Positions 26,736 to 39,306 of a stretch of DNA of 64,000 nucleotides are shown here, in pieces. Location of the stretch: assembly GCA_900318265.1 (NCBI GenBank), contig ONKA01000009.1:1-64000 (forward strand), read 5' to 3'. The stretch's first letter is position 1. Every line of letters starts with the position of its first letter. Origin of the DNA: an uncultured Bacteroidales bacterium. Its GTDB lineage: Bacteria > Bacteroidota > Bacteroidia > Bacteroidales > F082. A model generated the notes under the pieces. The model saw nothing but the letters and a program-made list of their open reading frames with translations, did not search any database and was not told where the DNA came from. A program made the position numbers and the translations under genes.

Positions 26736-26981
26736 TTAGCCCAGAGCGGCCAACAGGCACACGACGATGGCGAACAGCGTTGCACCTTCAACGAGAGCGC
26801 CAGCGATGATCATACCCGACTGGATATTGCTCGATGCTTCGGGCTGACGCGCCATAGCTTCCATGGCGGATTGACCGATTTTACCGATACCGAGAGCGGC
26901 ACCGATGACTGCGATAGCTGCTGCGATGGCGGCCATACCTGGCACCAAATTCATCGCATCAAGAAGGATTGCTAATAACAT
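26736..26981 (-). CDS. atpE: F-type ATP synthase c subunit (rotor ring)
   Basis: The 81-residue hairpin has two membrane helices joined by the polar loop ARQPE (residues 44-48). Glu65 in the second helix (GALVEGATLF) is the ion carrier. The residue at the place of the Na+-binding Gln32 of Ilyobacter is isoleucine here (Ile32), and Glu65 is followed by Gly rather than Ser. Both argue for proton rather than sodium coupling; that is inference from comparison. The ring turns with gamma. Confidence 0.95.
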   Translation of the reverse strand: MLLAILLDAMNLVPGMAAIAAAIAVIGAALGIGKIGQSAMEAMARQPEASSNIQSGMIIAGALVEGATLFAIVVCLLAALG

Positions 26982-27030
26982 AATGTTTAATTTTAGAATT
27001 GTTAATGGATGATTATTTATTAATTACTTG

Positions 27031-27080
27031 ATTCTCAATTTCAAACTCTACACTCTACACTCTACACTCTAAACTCTCAA
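27031..27080. repeat. CTCTACACTCTAAACTC simple repeat overlapping the atpB stop
   Basis: CTCTACACT units repeated four or five times with AAACTCTCAACTC at the end. Read on the minus strand, the repeat supplies the final Ser codon and the TGA stop of atpB at 27079-27077. Same family as about 478-540 and 48589-48628. Confidence 0.75.
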
Positions 27081-28222
27081 CTCTTATGCTCGGGTTCATG
27101 CTGTGCCATTCCGATGAACAGCGACGACAATATGGTGAACACATACGCCTGGATGTAAGCGACCAGCAGCTCCAAGGCCGTCATGAAGATGGTCATGAAG
27201 ATACTGACGATACTCATCACGCCCCCCATGCCGGCGCCATACATGCCGCCGATGATGAAGATCAGCGCCATGAGCACCATGATGACGATGTGACCGGCCA
27301 AGATGTTGGCGAACAGACGGACCATCAGGGCGAAGGGCTTGGTGATGGTGGAGATGAGCTCAATGATGGGCATCAGCGGGAGGGCCTTCAAGAAGATAGG
27401 CACGTCGGGCCAGAGGATGTCCTTCCAGTAGTGACGGTTGCCGAAGAGGTTCACGAAGAAGTAGGTCAGCAGCGCCAGCACGATGGTGATGCTCAAGTTA
27501 CCTGTCACGTTGGCTCCGAAGGGGAAGAACGGGATGAGGCCGAACAGGTTGGCGAAGAAGATGAAGAAGAACACCGTCAGCAGATAAGGCGCGAATTTCT
27601 TCACTTTCTTCTCGGGGACATTGGGACGGATGATGCCGTCAAGCACCATATAGGTGAGCCATTCGATCAGGCCCTGGTATTTGGTGGGTTGCCCCATGGG
27701 GTCTTTCTTGTATTTCTTTGCGGCGGGCAGGAAGAATGCCAGCAGGAAGGCGCAGACGAGGAAGATGCCGAAGGCGTTCTTGGTGAACGAGATGTCGAAG
27801 GGCCGCGAGAGGCTGCCGTCGGCCTTCACCTCCACCAGCTTGCCTGGGTATTTGTCGGCGTTGATGGGGGCGACGTAGAAGTTGGCACCCTTGTGGTTGA
27901 AAGTCTCGCCCTCTTTCAGCTCGCAGACGTGCTTCGACGAGAAGCAGTGCCAGCTGCCGCCGTCCTTGCACTTCACGATGACGGGCAGCCACACGCACAC
28001 CGGCTCCCCTTTGATCTCCGTGATGTGGAAACAATAGGAGTCGCCCGTGTGGCCGAAGATGAACGACTTGGCATCGAACTTCTCCTTCCCTTCGGGCGCG
28101 GGGGCTTGGCTCTCTTCCGTCGGCGCAGGCACGATGCTGTCCTGAGCCAGGACCCATCGGGGCGTCAGCAGGGCTGCGGCGACGATGATGACAAGCGTGA
28201 TATGACGAATAAGGTTTTTCAT
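27077..28222 (-). CDS. atpB: F-type ATP synthase a subunit, Bacteroidota long form
   Basis: The 381-residue protein has a signal-like N-terminus (ITLVIIVAAALLTPRWVLA) and a ~150-residue periplasmic extension found in Bacteroidota. The usual membrane core follows. The essential arginine lies in MVRLFANILAGH near residue 310. It forms the two half-channels against the c ring. It overlaps the upstream gene by 4 bp (ATGA), implying coupled translation. The extension is normal for the phylum, and its role is unknown. Confidence 0.93.
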   Translation of the reverse strand: MKNLIRHITLVIIVAAALLTPRWVLAQDSIVPAPTEESQAPAPEGKEKFDAKSFIFGHTGDSYCFHITEIKGEPVCVWLPVIVKCKDGGSWHCFSSKHVCELKEGETFNHKGANFYVAPINADKYPGKLVEVKADGSLSRPFDISFTKNAFGIFLVCAFLLAFFLPAAKKYKKDPMGQPTKYQGLIEWLTYMVLDGIIRPNVPEKKVKKFAPYLLTVFFFIFFANLFGLIPFFPFGANVTGNLSITIVLALLTYFFVNLFGNRHYWKDILWPDVPIFLKALPLMPIIELISTITKPFALMVRLFANILAGHIVIMVLMALIFIIGGMYGAGMGGVMSIVSIFMTIFMTALELLVAYIQAYVFTILSSLFIGMAQHEPEHKS

Positions 28223-28620
28223 TCGATGCTTTCTTTGTTCGGGTTGTTGTGCTTGAGATAGTGGGTATAGATAAAAGTCTCCGCAACCAAATAAATGAGG
28301 TAGGCCGCCGTCGTGATGATGACGAAAGCCTTGAAACCTTCCTTGACAAACACGAGGTAGAGCACGATGGCGATGGCGGTCAGTGCGAACTTGATGCCTT
28401 TGTAGACATAGAGCCAGGTGAGCTTGCCGGGATGGGCCTCGGTGTTTTTCACCATGAGATGGCTGAAGAAGGCGCCAAGGACCATATAAAGGTTGGGCCC
28501 TGTAATCATCCAGTTACTCCACCATTCCTTCTCGGCAAAGCTGCAGAGCAGGATGCCGTCGAGGACAATGCAGAGGAGCAGGAAGACTGCCAGGTATTTG
28601 GTCAAAACGTTCTTTTTCAT
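28219..28620 (-). CDS. Small membrane protein of the atp operon (AtpI-like position)
   Basis: The 133-residue protein has four hydrophobic helices, for example YLAVFLLLCIVLDGILLCSF and GIKFALTAIAIVLYLVFVKE. It sits between atpC and atpB and overlaps each by 4 bp. AtpI-type assembly proteins occupy a similar place before atpB in many operons, but I see no sequence motif that proves the match. A role in c-ring assembly or ion supply is inference from position. Confidence 0.75.
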   Translation of the reverse strand: MKKNVLTKYLAVFLLLCIVLDGILLCSFAEKEWWSNWMITGPNLYMVLGAFFSHLMVKNTEAHPGKLTWLYVYKGIKFALTAIAIVLYLVFVKEGFKAFVIITTAAYLIYLVAETFIYTHYLKHNNPNKESIE

Positions 28621-28856
28621 AGCTCTACGCAGATGGTCAGTTGGTTGTCGTGGTTCTCGGTGAAGCCGCCTTTGATGGCAAACTCGTGGTGCTCGCCCTT
28701 GGCGTCGGTGAGGCTGACCTTGCCGGCCTCAAGGATGGCGACGATGGCGGCATGATGTTCGAGCAGGGTGAAAGGGCCCATTGTGCTCGGCACCGTGACG
28801 GAGCTGGCTTCGCCCTCAAACAAGGTATCGCTCGGTGATATGATCTCTACTTTCAT
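28617..28856 (-). CDS. atpC: F-type ATP synthase epsilon subunit, short form
   Basis: The 79-residue product is only the N-terminal beta-sandwich (VEIISPSDTLFEGEASSVTV then GPFTLLEHHAAIVAILEAGK). The C-terminal two-helix domain that inhibits ATP hydrolysis in E. coli is absent. Short epsilon subunits are usual in Bacteroidota, so this is not a truncation artefact. It stabilises gamma against the c ring. It follows atpD after 9 bp. Confidence 0.9.
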   Translation of the reverse strand: MKVEIISPSDTLFEGEASSVTVPSTMGPFTLLEHHAAIVAILEAGKVSLTDAKGEHHEFAIKGGFTENHDNQLTICVEL

Positions 28857-28865
28857 CTCACCTTA

Positions 28866-30422
<1,557 letters not shown>

Positions 30423-30546
30423 TCAAATAATGTTGTCCGTTCGACAGATTTTGGCAAAAAAGAAGAAAAAAAACCTGAAAAGGTATGACAACGCTTTTAT
30501 GCAAGATTTTTTTCTTTTTTCTCTTCGTTTTCTTGTTAGGATTGCT

Positions 30547-30554
30547 TAATTTTG
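30547..30554 (+). promoter_or_regulatory. -7 promoter box of the V-ATPase operon
   Basis: TAATTTTG on the plus strand, 36 bp before the first V-ATPase gene. Confidence 0.55.
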
Positions 30555-30590
30555 CCCCCTTAAATCATAGAATCAACAAAACGAAAATAT

Positions 30591-31202
30591 ATGCAAGACA
30601 AACTGCAAGAATTGACCGACAGGCTTTACAACGAGGGCTTGTCGAAAGGAAAACACGACGGTGAAGAACTCGTGCAGAAGGCACAAGCAGAGGCCGACCG
30701 CATCGTGGCCTACGCCAAGGCTGAGGCCGACCGCATCATCGCCCAGGCCAACAAAGAGGCTGAGGAGATGAAGACCAAGGTGAATGCCGACATCAAGATG
30801 GCGGCCACCCAAAGCATCGCCGTGACGAAACAGGAGATTGAGAAGATGGTGGTGACCCACACTGCCACCGAAGGCGTGAAGGCCAACATGGGCAATGCTG
30901 CCTTTGTGAAGGAACTGATTACCAGTGTAGTGAAGGCTTTCAACCCGCAGAATGCATCGCCCGTCGACTTGAACCTCATTCTGCCCGAAGCCTTGAAAGC
31001 CGAGGTGGAGCCTTTCGTGAAGAACGAAATCGCCAACCAGTTCAAGGGCGAGGTGAAGGTGGACTACTCCAAGAAGATGAACGGCGGTTTTAAGGTCGCA
31101 CCCAAGGATGGCGGCTACGTGCTCCAGTTCACTGACGACGAGTTCACCCAACTCATCGCCAACTATCTGCGTCCTGCCACCAAGAAAATCCTCTTCGGCT
31201 GA
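30591..31202 (+). CDS. ntpE: V/A-type ATPase subunit E (peripheral stalk)
   Basis: The 203-residue protein has an N-terminal coiled coil (EELVQKAQAEADRIVAYAKA) and a C-terminal globular part (LNLILPEALKAEVEPFVKNE), the layout of the E stalk subunit. It braces the A3B3 head. Its stop overlaps the next start (TGATG). Confidence 0.88.
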   Translation: MQDKLQELTDRLYNEGLSKGKHDGEELVQKAQAEADRIVAYAKAEADRIIAQANKEAEEMKTKVNADIKMAATQSIAVTKQEIEKMVVTHTATEGVKANMGNAAFVKELITSVVKAFNPQNASPVDLNLILPEALKAEVEPFVKNEIANQFKGEVKVDYSKKMNGGFKVAPKDGGYVLQFTDDEFTQLIANYLRPATKKILFG

Positions 31203-31795
31203 TGGATAACTACGTCTATATCGTGGCCGGCTTGCCGGAACTGACCTCGGGCTTCGAGAACACGGGCTTCGACTATGCCGCCGTGAAGGAGTCTATTATG
31301 GAGTTGCTCTCCGAGAAGGACCAAAAGCTGGTCGAACTCATGGAGGAAGGCTTCAATGAGGACAGCCTTGGCGCGGAGTTTTACGACAAGGCCGCCAAGA
31401 GCAAGAACCGTTTCATCCGCGAGTATTTCGACTTCGACGGTCGCCTGCGCAACATGAAGGTGAATTACCTGGCCAAGCGCCTCGGCAAGAAAGCCGAAGA
31501 CTATACCTTGGAATTGCCCGAGGCCGACTTCGAAGAAGGCAAGCAGATAGAGGAAATCCTCGCCGATGCCGACTTTGTGGAGCGTGAGCAGAAGATGGAC
31601 GAGCTGAAATGGGAGAAAGCCAGCGACATCGCCCGCATGGACTACTTCAACATGAACGCCATCCTCGCTTTCTTGGTTAAGGCCAAGACGGTTCAGCGCT
31701 GGGCCGAACTCGACGCCTCCAAGGGACAGGAGATGTTCCAGAAACTCGTGCAGGAGATAAGGGGAACGAGTGCTAATCTGGACTTAAGTGTCTAG
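31202..31795 (+). CDS. DUF2764 protein of the V-ATPase operon (subunit C-like)
   Basis: The 197-residue protein starts MDNYVYIVAGLPELTSGFEN and is rich in charged helices. Genes with this DUF2764 pattern sit in the second place of Bacteroidota V-ATPase operons. No separate subunit C gene is present, so it may take the place of C, which links the rotor to the membrane part. That role is inference. The TAG stop at 31793-31795 borders a palindromic repeat. Confidence 0.8.
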   Translation: MDNYVYIVAGLPELTSGFENTGFDYAAVKESIMELLSEKDQKLVELMEEGFNEDSLGAEFYDKAAKSKNRFIREYFDFDGRLRNMKVNYLAKRLGKKAEDYTLELPEADFEEGKQIEEILADADFVEREQKMDELKWEKASDIARMDYFNMNAILAFLVKAKTVQRWAELDASKGQEMFQKLVQEIRGTSANLDLSV

Positions 31796-31870
31796 ATTGC
31801 TTCGTCGTTCCTCCTCGCAATGACGATACGAAGACGCTTTGCGTCATTGCGAGGAACGAAGCAAATCGAA
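31793..31870. repeat. GATTGCTTCGTCGTTCCTCC-type inverted repeat
   Basis: A left arm TGCTTCGTCGTTCCTCCTCG + CAATGACG and a right arm CGTCATTGCGAGGAACGAAG + CA surround a short loop. It starts at the stop codon of the DUF2764 gene. This kind of repeat is common between bacterial genes and can form a long stem. Confidence 0.8.
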
Positions 31871-31928
31871 GATTCGACGTAGTCAATCCAGAGAATAAAG
31901 TATAAGAAAGTAATAGAAACAACAAAAT

Positions 31929-33677
31929 ATGAAAACAACAGGAAAAGTTACAGGAATCATTGCAAACCTCGTCACTGTTGAGGTGGACGGCCCTGTGGCA
32001 CAAAATGAGATCTGCTTCATCGACCTCGACGGCGTCGAGCTGATGGCAGAGGTCATCAAGGTGAACGGGAACAAGGCCTCCGTGCAGGTGTTTGAAAGCA
32101 CCCGCGGTCTGCAGATCGGCGACAAGGTGGAATTCCAAGGCTACATGCTTGAGGTGACCTTGGGACCTGGTTTGCTTTCGAGCAACTTCGACGGCCTGCA
32201 GAACAACCTCGCCACCATGGAAGGCGTGTTTCTGAAACGCGGTGAATACACCAAGGCCCTCGATGAAGAGAAACTTTGGGACTTCACGCCCCTCGCCAAG
32301 GCGGGCGACCACGTGGTTGCCGCCGACTGGCTGGGCGAAGTCAAGGAAGGCTGGCTGCCTCACAAAATCATGGTGCCGTTCAACTTCAAAGGGACATACA
32401 CCGTGAAGAATGTGGTCGCCGCTGGACAATACAAAATCACCGACACCGTCGCCACGCTGACCAACGCTGATGGCGAGGAAGTGAAGGTGACGATGACCCA
32501 GAAATGGCCCGTCAAGGTGGCCGTGGGCGGCTATGTGGAGAAACCGCGTCCCTTCAAGGTGATGGAGACGGGTGTGCGTTGCATCGACACGCTGAATCCC
32601 ATCGCCGAAGGCGGCACGGGCTTCATCCCTGGACCTTTCGGCTGCGGTAAGACCGTGCTGCAACACGCCCTCGCAGAGCAAGCCGATGCCGACATCATCA
32701 TCATGGCGGCCTGCGGTGAGCGTGCCAATGAGGTCGTGGAGATCTTCACCGAGTTCCCCGAACTGAAGGACAAGCACACGGGTCGCTCGCTGATGGAGCG
32801 TACCATCATCATCTGCAACACCTCCAACATGCCGGTTGCCGCCCGTGAGGCTTCGGTCTACACGGCCATGACCCTCGGCGAATACTATCGCGCTATGGGC
32901 ATGAAGGTGCTGCTGCTGGCCGACTCCACCTCGCGTTGGGCACAGGCCTTGCGTGAGATGAGTAACCGTTTGGAGGAACTGCCCGGTCAGGACGGTTTCC
33001 CCGTCGACCTCTCGGCCATCATCTCCAACTTCTACGCTCGTGCTGGTTACGTGAAACTCAACAACGGTCAGTCGGGTTCCATCACTTTCATCGGAACGGT
33101 GTCGCCTGCTGGCGGTAACCTGAAGGAACCTGTCACCGAGTCCACGAAGAAGGCCGCCCGTTGCTTCTACGGCCTTTCGCAGAACCGTGCCGACAAGAAG
33201 CGTTATCCCGCCGTTGACCCTGTCGACTCCTATTCGAAATACCTCGAATACCCCGAAATCATCGAGTATCTTGATGAGAAGATTGAGAAGGGCTGGGTCG
33301 ACAAGGTGACGAAGACGAAATATATCATCCGTCGAGGCAAGGACGCTTACGAGCAGATCAACATCTTGGGCGACGACGGTGTGCCGATGTCGTACCATGA
33401 GCAATACTGGAAGTCAGAACTTGTCGACTTCGTCATCCTGCAACAAGACGCTTTCGACGACATTGACGGCTCCACGCCGCTCGAGCGTCAGAAGTTCATG
33501 CTCGACCTTGTACTTGAAATCTGCGACCGCAGCTTCAAGTTCGACAACTTCGAGGAGTGCACGACCTACTTCAAGGGCTTGATCAACATCTGCCGTCAGA
33601 TGAACTACTCGGAATACAAGTCGGAACAATTTGAAAAATATCTTGGACAGTTAAAGGAGGAACTGAAACATGAGTGA
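31929..33677 (+). CDS. ntpA: V/A-type ATPase catalytic subunit A
   Basis: The 582-residue protein has Walker A GPFGCGKT at 235-242, the bulge region characteristic of A subunits (residues ~110-200) and the ADSTSRWAQALREMSNRLEE signature. It carries the catalytic sites. It follows a 133-bp repeat-bearing gap and overlaps ntpB by 8 bp. Confidence 0.96.
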   Translation: MKTTGKVTGIIANLVTVEVDGPVAQNEICFIDLDGVELMAEVIKVNGNKASVQVFESTRGLQIGDKVEFQGYMLEVTLGPGLLSSNFDGLQNNLATMEGVFLKRGEYTKALDEEKLWDFTPLAKAGDHVVAADWLGEVKEGWLPHKIMVPFNFKGTYTVKNVVAAGQYKITDTVATLTNADGEEVKVTMTQKWPVKVAVGGYVEKPRPFKVMETGVRCIDTLNPIAEGGTGFIPGPFGCGKTVLQHALAEQADADIIIMAACGERANEVVEIFTEFPELKDKHTGRSLMERTIIICNTSNMPVAAREASVYTAMTLGEYYRAMGMKVLLLADSTSRWAQALREMSNRLEELPGQDGFPVDLSAIISNFYARAGYVKLNNGQSGSITFIGTVSPAGGNLKEPVTESTKKAARCFYGLSQNRADKKRYPAVDPVDSYSKYLEYPEIIEYLDEKIEKGWVDKVTKTKYIIRRGKDAYEQINILGDDGVPMSYHEQYWKSELVDFVILQQDAFDDIDGSTPLERQKFMLDLVLEICDRSFKFDNFEECTTYFKGLINICRQMNYSEYKSEQFEKYLGQLKEELKHE

Positions 33678-34995
33678 GAAAGCCTTTCAACGCATCTATA
33701 CCAAGCTGAGCGCCATTACCAAGGCCACTGTGACCCTTGAGGCACAAGGCGTGGCCAACGACGAACTCGCCCTCGTGGCAGGTCGTCTGGCGCAGGTGGT
33801 GAAGATTAAAGACAATGCCGTCACCCTGCAGGTGTTTGGCGGTACGGAAGACATCCCGACCAATGCCGAAGTGACCTTCTTTGGTGAGCCGCCTTCACTG
33901 AACGTTAGCGATGAACTCGCTGGTCGTTTCTTCAACGCCTACGGCGAGCCCATCGACGGCGGTCCAGCCGTGGAAGGCGAGAAACGCCAGATTGGTGGTC
34001 CTTCAGTGAATCCCTTCAAGCGTCGCCAGCCTTCGCAACTGATCCCGACCGGTATCGCCGGCATCGACTTGAACAATACCTTGGTCTCTGGACAGAAGAT
34101 CCCGTTCTTCGCTGACCCCGACCAACCCTATAACCAGGTGATGAGCATGGTGGCACTCCGAGCCGATGTGGATAAGATCATCCTCGGCGGCATGGGCCTC
34201 TCGAACGACGACTACCTCTTCTTCAAGAACCAGTTTGAGAGTGCAGGTGCCTTGCACAAGATCATCAGCTTCGTGAATACCACCGACCAGCCACCTGTCG
34301 AGCGTCTGTTGATTCCCGACATGGCACTGACTGCCGCTGAATACTTTGCTGTGGATAAGAACGAGAAGGTGTTGGTGCTGCTCACCGACATGACGCTGTA
34401 TGCCGACGCCTTGAGTATCGTGAGTAACCGTATGGACCAGATCCCTTCGAAGGACTCCATGCCTGGCTCGTTGTATTCCGACTTGGCGAAGATCTATGAG
34501 AAGGCTGTGCAGCTGCCTGATGGCGGTTCCATCACCATTATCGCTGTGACGACCTTGAACGACGGCGATATCACGCACGCCATCCCGGATAACACCGGTT
34601 ACATCACCGAGGGTCAGTTGTTCCTCCGTGCCGACCCCGACTCGGGCAAGGTCATCGTCGACCCGTTCCGTTCGTTGTCGCGTTTGAAACAGTTGGTGCA
34701 GAACAAGAAGACCCGTGAGGACCACAGCGCCGTGATGAACACCTCTGTGCGACTCTATGCCGATGCCGCCAACGCCAAGACCAAGTTGGAGAACGGCTTC
34801 GACTTGAGCGACTACGACCTGCGCTGCCTCGATTATGCCAAGGAATACGCCACGCGCCTGCTGGCCATCGACGTCAATATCTCCATCGAGGAGATGCTTG
34901 ATACGGGCTGGGAGTTGTTTGGCAAGTATTTCACCAAGGCCGAGACGGGTCTGAAGGAGAAACTCATTGAAAAGTATTGGAAAGATAAGGAATAA
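33670..34995 (+). CDS. ntpB: V/A-type ATPase subunit B
   Basis: The 441-residue protein lacks a P-loop, as B subunits do, and has the family stretches GEPPSLNVSDELAGRFFNAY and YSDLAKIYEKA with the TLNDGDITHAIPDNTGYITE region. It forms the non-catalytic half of the A3B3 head. An AAAGGAGG stretch lies 7 bp before its start, inside ntpA. Confidence 0.95.
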   Translation: MSEKAFQRIYTKLSAITKATVTLEAQGVANDELALVAGRLAQVVKIKDNAVTLQVFGGTEDIPTNAEVTFFGEPPSLNVSDELAGRFFNAYGEPIDGGPAVEGEKRQIGGPSVNPFKRRQPSQLIPTGIAGIDLNNTLVSGQKIPFFADPDQPYNQVMSMVALRADVDKIILGGMGLSNDDYLFFKNQFESAGALHKIISFVNTTDQPPVERLLIPDMALTAAEYFAVDKNEKVLVLLTDMTLYADALSIVSNRMDQIPSKDSMPGSLYSDLAKIYEKAVQLPDGGSITIIAVTTLNDGDITHAIPDNTGYITEGQLFLRADPDSGKVIVDPFRSLSRLKQLVQNKKTREDHSAVMNTSVRLYADAANAKTKLENGFDLSDYDLRCLDYAKEYATRLLAIDVNISIEEMLDTGWELFGKYFTKAETGLKEKLIEKYWKDKE

Positions 34996-35019
34996 TAAAA
35001 TGGAAACTAATCTAAATTT

Positions 35020-35739
35020 ATGAATATGAATAGGTGTATTAGTTTAATAGCAATCCTTATCGTTTCGTTATTATTCTCATCTTGCGGAGATTCTTCAAAG
35101 TCAGCAAAATTGGAGAGAGAACAATATGTCAAGGATTCAATTGCAAGAGCTGAATCTATTAGAGATTCGATTGTAAAAAGAAGACAATTTGTTTTTGACT
35201 CAATTGCAAGAGTCGAAGATTCAATTGCAAGAGTAAAAAATGCTGAAGTAATCAAAACCCATAAATCGTTGTTTATAGAAAAGAAAGATGAGTTTAGTAA
35301 TTATACATGGGTTGAACCAAAAGATGCTCCAAAGTATAGGAATAGAAATGGAGTTTATTGCTATTTTAAATTGGAAAATGGTATTGCTAGCAACTTCAGA
35401 TTTGTTTATCAGTATTATGCTGATGATTGGCTCTTTATCAAAAACATGATATTCAACTTTGATGGAGAAAACAATATTACCATTGTGCCAAAAATGGAGA
35501 CTGATTGTGGAGACGGTGGAATGATATGGGAATGGTGTGATGAGTTTGTTAGTAGTTTATCAAATGTCAATGGTATTGACGAAGAGTTTATTAAAAGCAT
35601 TGCCAACGCTAAATCTGTAAAAGTCAAAATGAATGGGAAACAGTATTATGACACACGCACATTAACAGCAAAGCAGATAAAATCGATAAAAGATACTTAT
35701 GAATACTATATTGCACTTGGCGGTAAGTTCAATTATTAG
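35020..35739 (+). CDS. AT-rich lipoprotein inserted in the V-ATPase operon
   Basis: The 239-residue product has a lipoprotein signal (AILIVSLLFSSC, lipobox FSSC) and then a charged stretch with repeated DSIARVEDSIARV units, probably coiled coil. A globular part follows, with YVTWVEP-like pattern (NYTWVEPKDAPKYRNRNGVY). I recognise no family. Codons are markedly AT-rich compared with ntpB and ntpD on either side, which suggests recent acquisition. It splits the V-ATPase operon with 24- and 49-bp spacers, so it is probably co-transcribed. Start could also be 6 bp later. Confidence 0.75.
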   Translation: MNMNRCISLIAILIVSLLFSSCGDSSKSAKLEREQYVKDSIARAESIRDSIVKRRQFVFDSIARVEDSIARVKNAEVIKTHKSLFIEKKDEFSNYTWVEPKDAPKYRNRNGVYCYFKLENGIASNFRFVYQYYADDWLFIKNMIFNFDGENNITIVPKMETDCGDGGMIWEWCDEFVSSLSNVNGIDEEFIKSIANAKSVKVKMNGKQYYDTRTLTAKQIKSIKDTYEYYIALGGKFNY

Positions 35740-35788
35740 TATTGATATAAAATGAATTGCAAAAGTAAATGCTTCTAAAGAATAATCA

Positions 35789-36389
35789 ATGGCCATCAAA
35801 TTTCAATATAACAAGACCTCGCTGAACGAGCTGAACAAGCAGCTGAAAACGCGGGTGAAAGCTCTCCCCACGCTGAAGAGCAAGGAGAGCGCGCTGCGCC
35901 TTGAGGTGAAGAAAGCCAAGCAGCGTTCGGAAGGCCTTGTAGAGCAGTTAGAGGCCGAACTCAAGTCGTATGAGTACATGGCCCGGCTTTGGAATGAATT
36001 TGAGCCAGGACTGATTTCGGTGACCGATGTCAAGTTGAAGACCGTCAAGATTGCAGGTGTGCCCGTGCCGGCCTTGGAGGAGGTGCTGTTCGACGTGAAG
36101 GACATCAATCTCTTCACCAAGCCCATGTGGTATGCCGACGGCGTGCAGATATTGAAAAACCTTGCACAACTGGGCATCGAGTCGGAGGTTTACACCGAGG
36201 TGGCACGCATCCTCGACTACCAGAGGAAGAAGACCACCCAGAAGGTCAACCTTTACGAGAAGGTTCAGATTCCTGGCTATAACGAAGCCATACGTAAGAT
36301 CAAACGATATATGGAAGACGAGGAGAACCTCTCCAAGGCTTCACAAAAGATCGTGAAAGGTAAACACATAGCAGAAGAGGAGGAAGACC

Positions 36390-36400
<11 letters not shown>
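35789..36400 (+). CDS. ntpD: V/A-type ATPase subunit D (central stalk)
   Basis: The 203-residue, highly helical protein begins with KFQYNKTSLNELNKQLKTRV and ends with a long helix (YNEAIRKIKRYMEDEENLSK), the coiled-coil ends of a rotor shaft, comparable to gamma in F-ATPase. It turns inside A3B3. It overlaps ntpI by 11 bp. No subunit F partner is present in the operon. Confidence 0.9.
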
Positions 36401-38713
<2,313 letters not shown>

Positions 38714-38739
38714 TTTCGAGAATACGACCATTCAAAATC

Positions 38740-38769
38740 AAAGGCGACTCCGTTTTGGGGTCGCCTTTG
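38740..38769. terminator. Terminator after ntpK
   Basis: AAAGGCGAC and GTCGCCTTT pair around a CC/GG-closed GTTTT loop, between ntpK and the convergent S4 gene. Confidence 0.75.
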
Positions 38770-38774
38770 TTGTG

Positions 38775-39164
38775 TTACATATCATCTTTTAATCGTTCAA
38801 TCATCCGCCGTTCCTTCTTGGTCGGTCGACCTGCGCCGCGGTCGCGCCACTCAGCTTTGTAGGCGTGCATGAACTCGATGCGTTCGTATTCCTCTTTGGG
38901 TGTGAGGTCGTTGTAGACCTCGGGCACTTGCTTGGCGGAGACGCGGTTCTTGATGACAGTCTTCACTTCCACCACCTTGTGGAGTTGCTCAATCTGCACT
39001 TGGATGACATCGCCCACCTTCACCTCACGTGAGGGCTTCACGGGGTTGTCGTCCACCTTCACCTTGCCGCCTTTGATGGCATCCACGGCCAGACTGCGCG
39101 TCTTGAAGAGACGCGCCGCCCACAGCCATTTGTCAATTCTGACGCTGTTTTCTTCTTCGGCCAT
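38775..39164 (-). CDS. S4-domain RNA-binding protein (Hsp15-like)
   Basis: The 129-residue protein has an S4 domain at residues 7-65 (RIDKWLWAARLFKTRSLAVD then KVKVDDNPVKPSREVKVGD) and a basic tail (GAGRPTKKERRMIERLKDD). The layout is that of E. coli Hsp15, which binds stalled 50S-nascent-chain complexes. Length matches the family. The exact ribosomal role here is inferred. Confidence 0.88.
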   Translation of the reverse strand: MAEEENSVRIDKWLWAARLFKTRSLAVDAIKGGKVKVDDNPVKPSREVKVGDVIQVQIEQLHKVVEVKTVIKNRVSAKQVPEVYNDLTPKEEYERIEFMHAYKAEWRDRGAGRPTKKERRMIERLKDDM

Positions 39165-39180
39165 GTTGCGTGTTCTTTTT

Positions 39181-39300
39181 GGGATTGGCCTGCGGCCAAG
39201 AAATCTTTCAAAAATCGAATCTAAAATTGCACAAACAAAACAATAATATTCTGAATGATTTTAATAATGATTTTTGATTGATTTCTTGCGAAGCAATCCC
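39181..39300. mobile_element. MITE-like element, single clean copy
   Basis: Exactly 120 bp. The left end GGGATTGGCCTGCGGCCAAG and AAATCTTTCAAAAATC is mirrored by the right end GATTTTTGATTGATTTCTTG and CGAAGCAATCCC. Each end contains a small hairpin (TTGGCC-TGC-GGCCAA, TTGC-GAA-GCAA). The core is AT-rich and non-coding. It lies between the S4 gene and der, with its right end 6 bp from the der stop. Related arrays are at 4471-4675 and 5829-6251. Confidence 0.75.
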
Positions 39301-39306
39301 GTAGAA

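Noticed and set aside
27031..27080. Possible CRISPR-like array (also at 478-570 and 48589-48628)
   Set aside because: Units are 8-10 bp, without unique spacers of constant length and without cas genes; these are simple dispersed repeats.
28617..28856. atpC as a truncated pseudogene
   Set aside because: The 79-residue form ends cleanly with overlapping gene order and is usual in Bacteroidota; no remnant of the C-terminal domain follows.
31773..33404. 543-codon open frame opposite ntpA
   Set aside because: Shadow frame; ntpA on the plus strand has all catalytic motifs.
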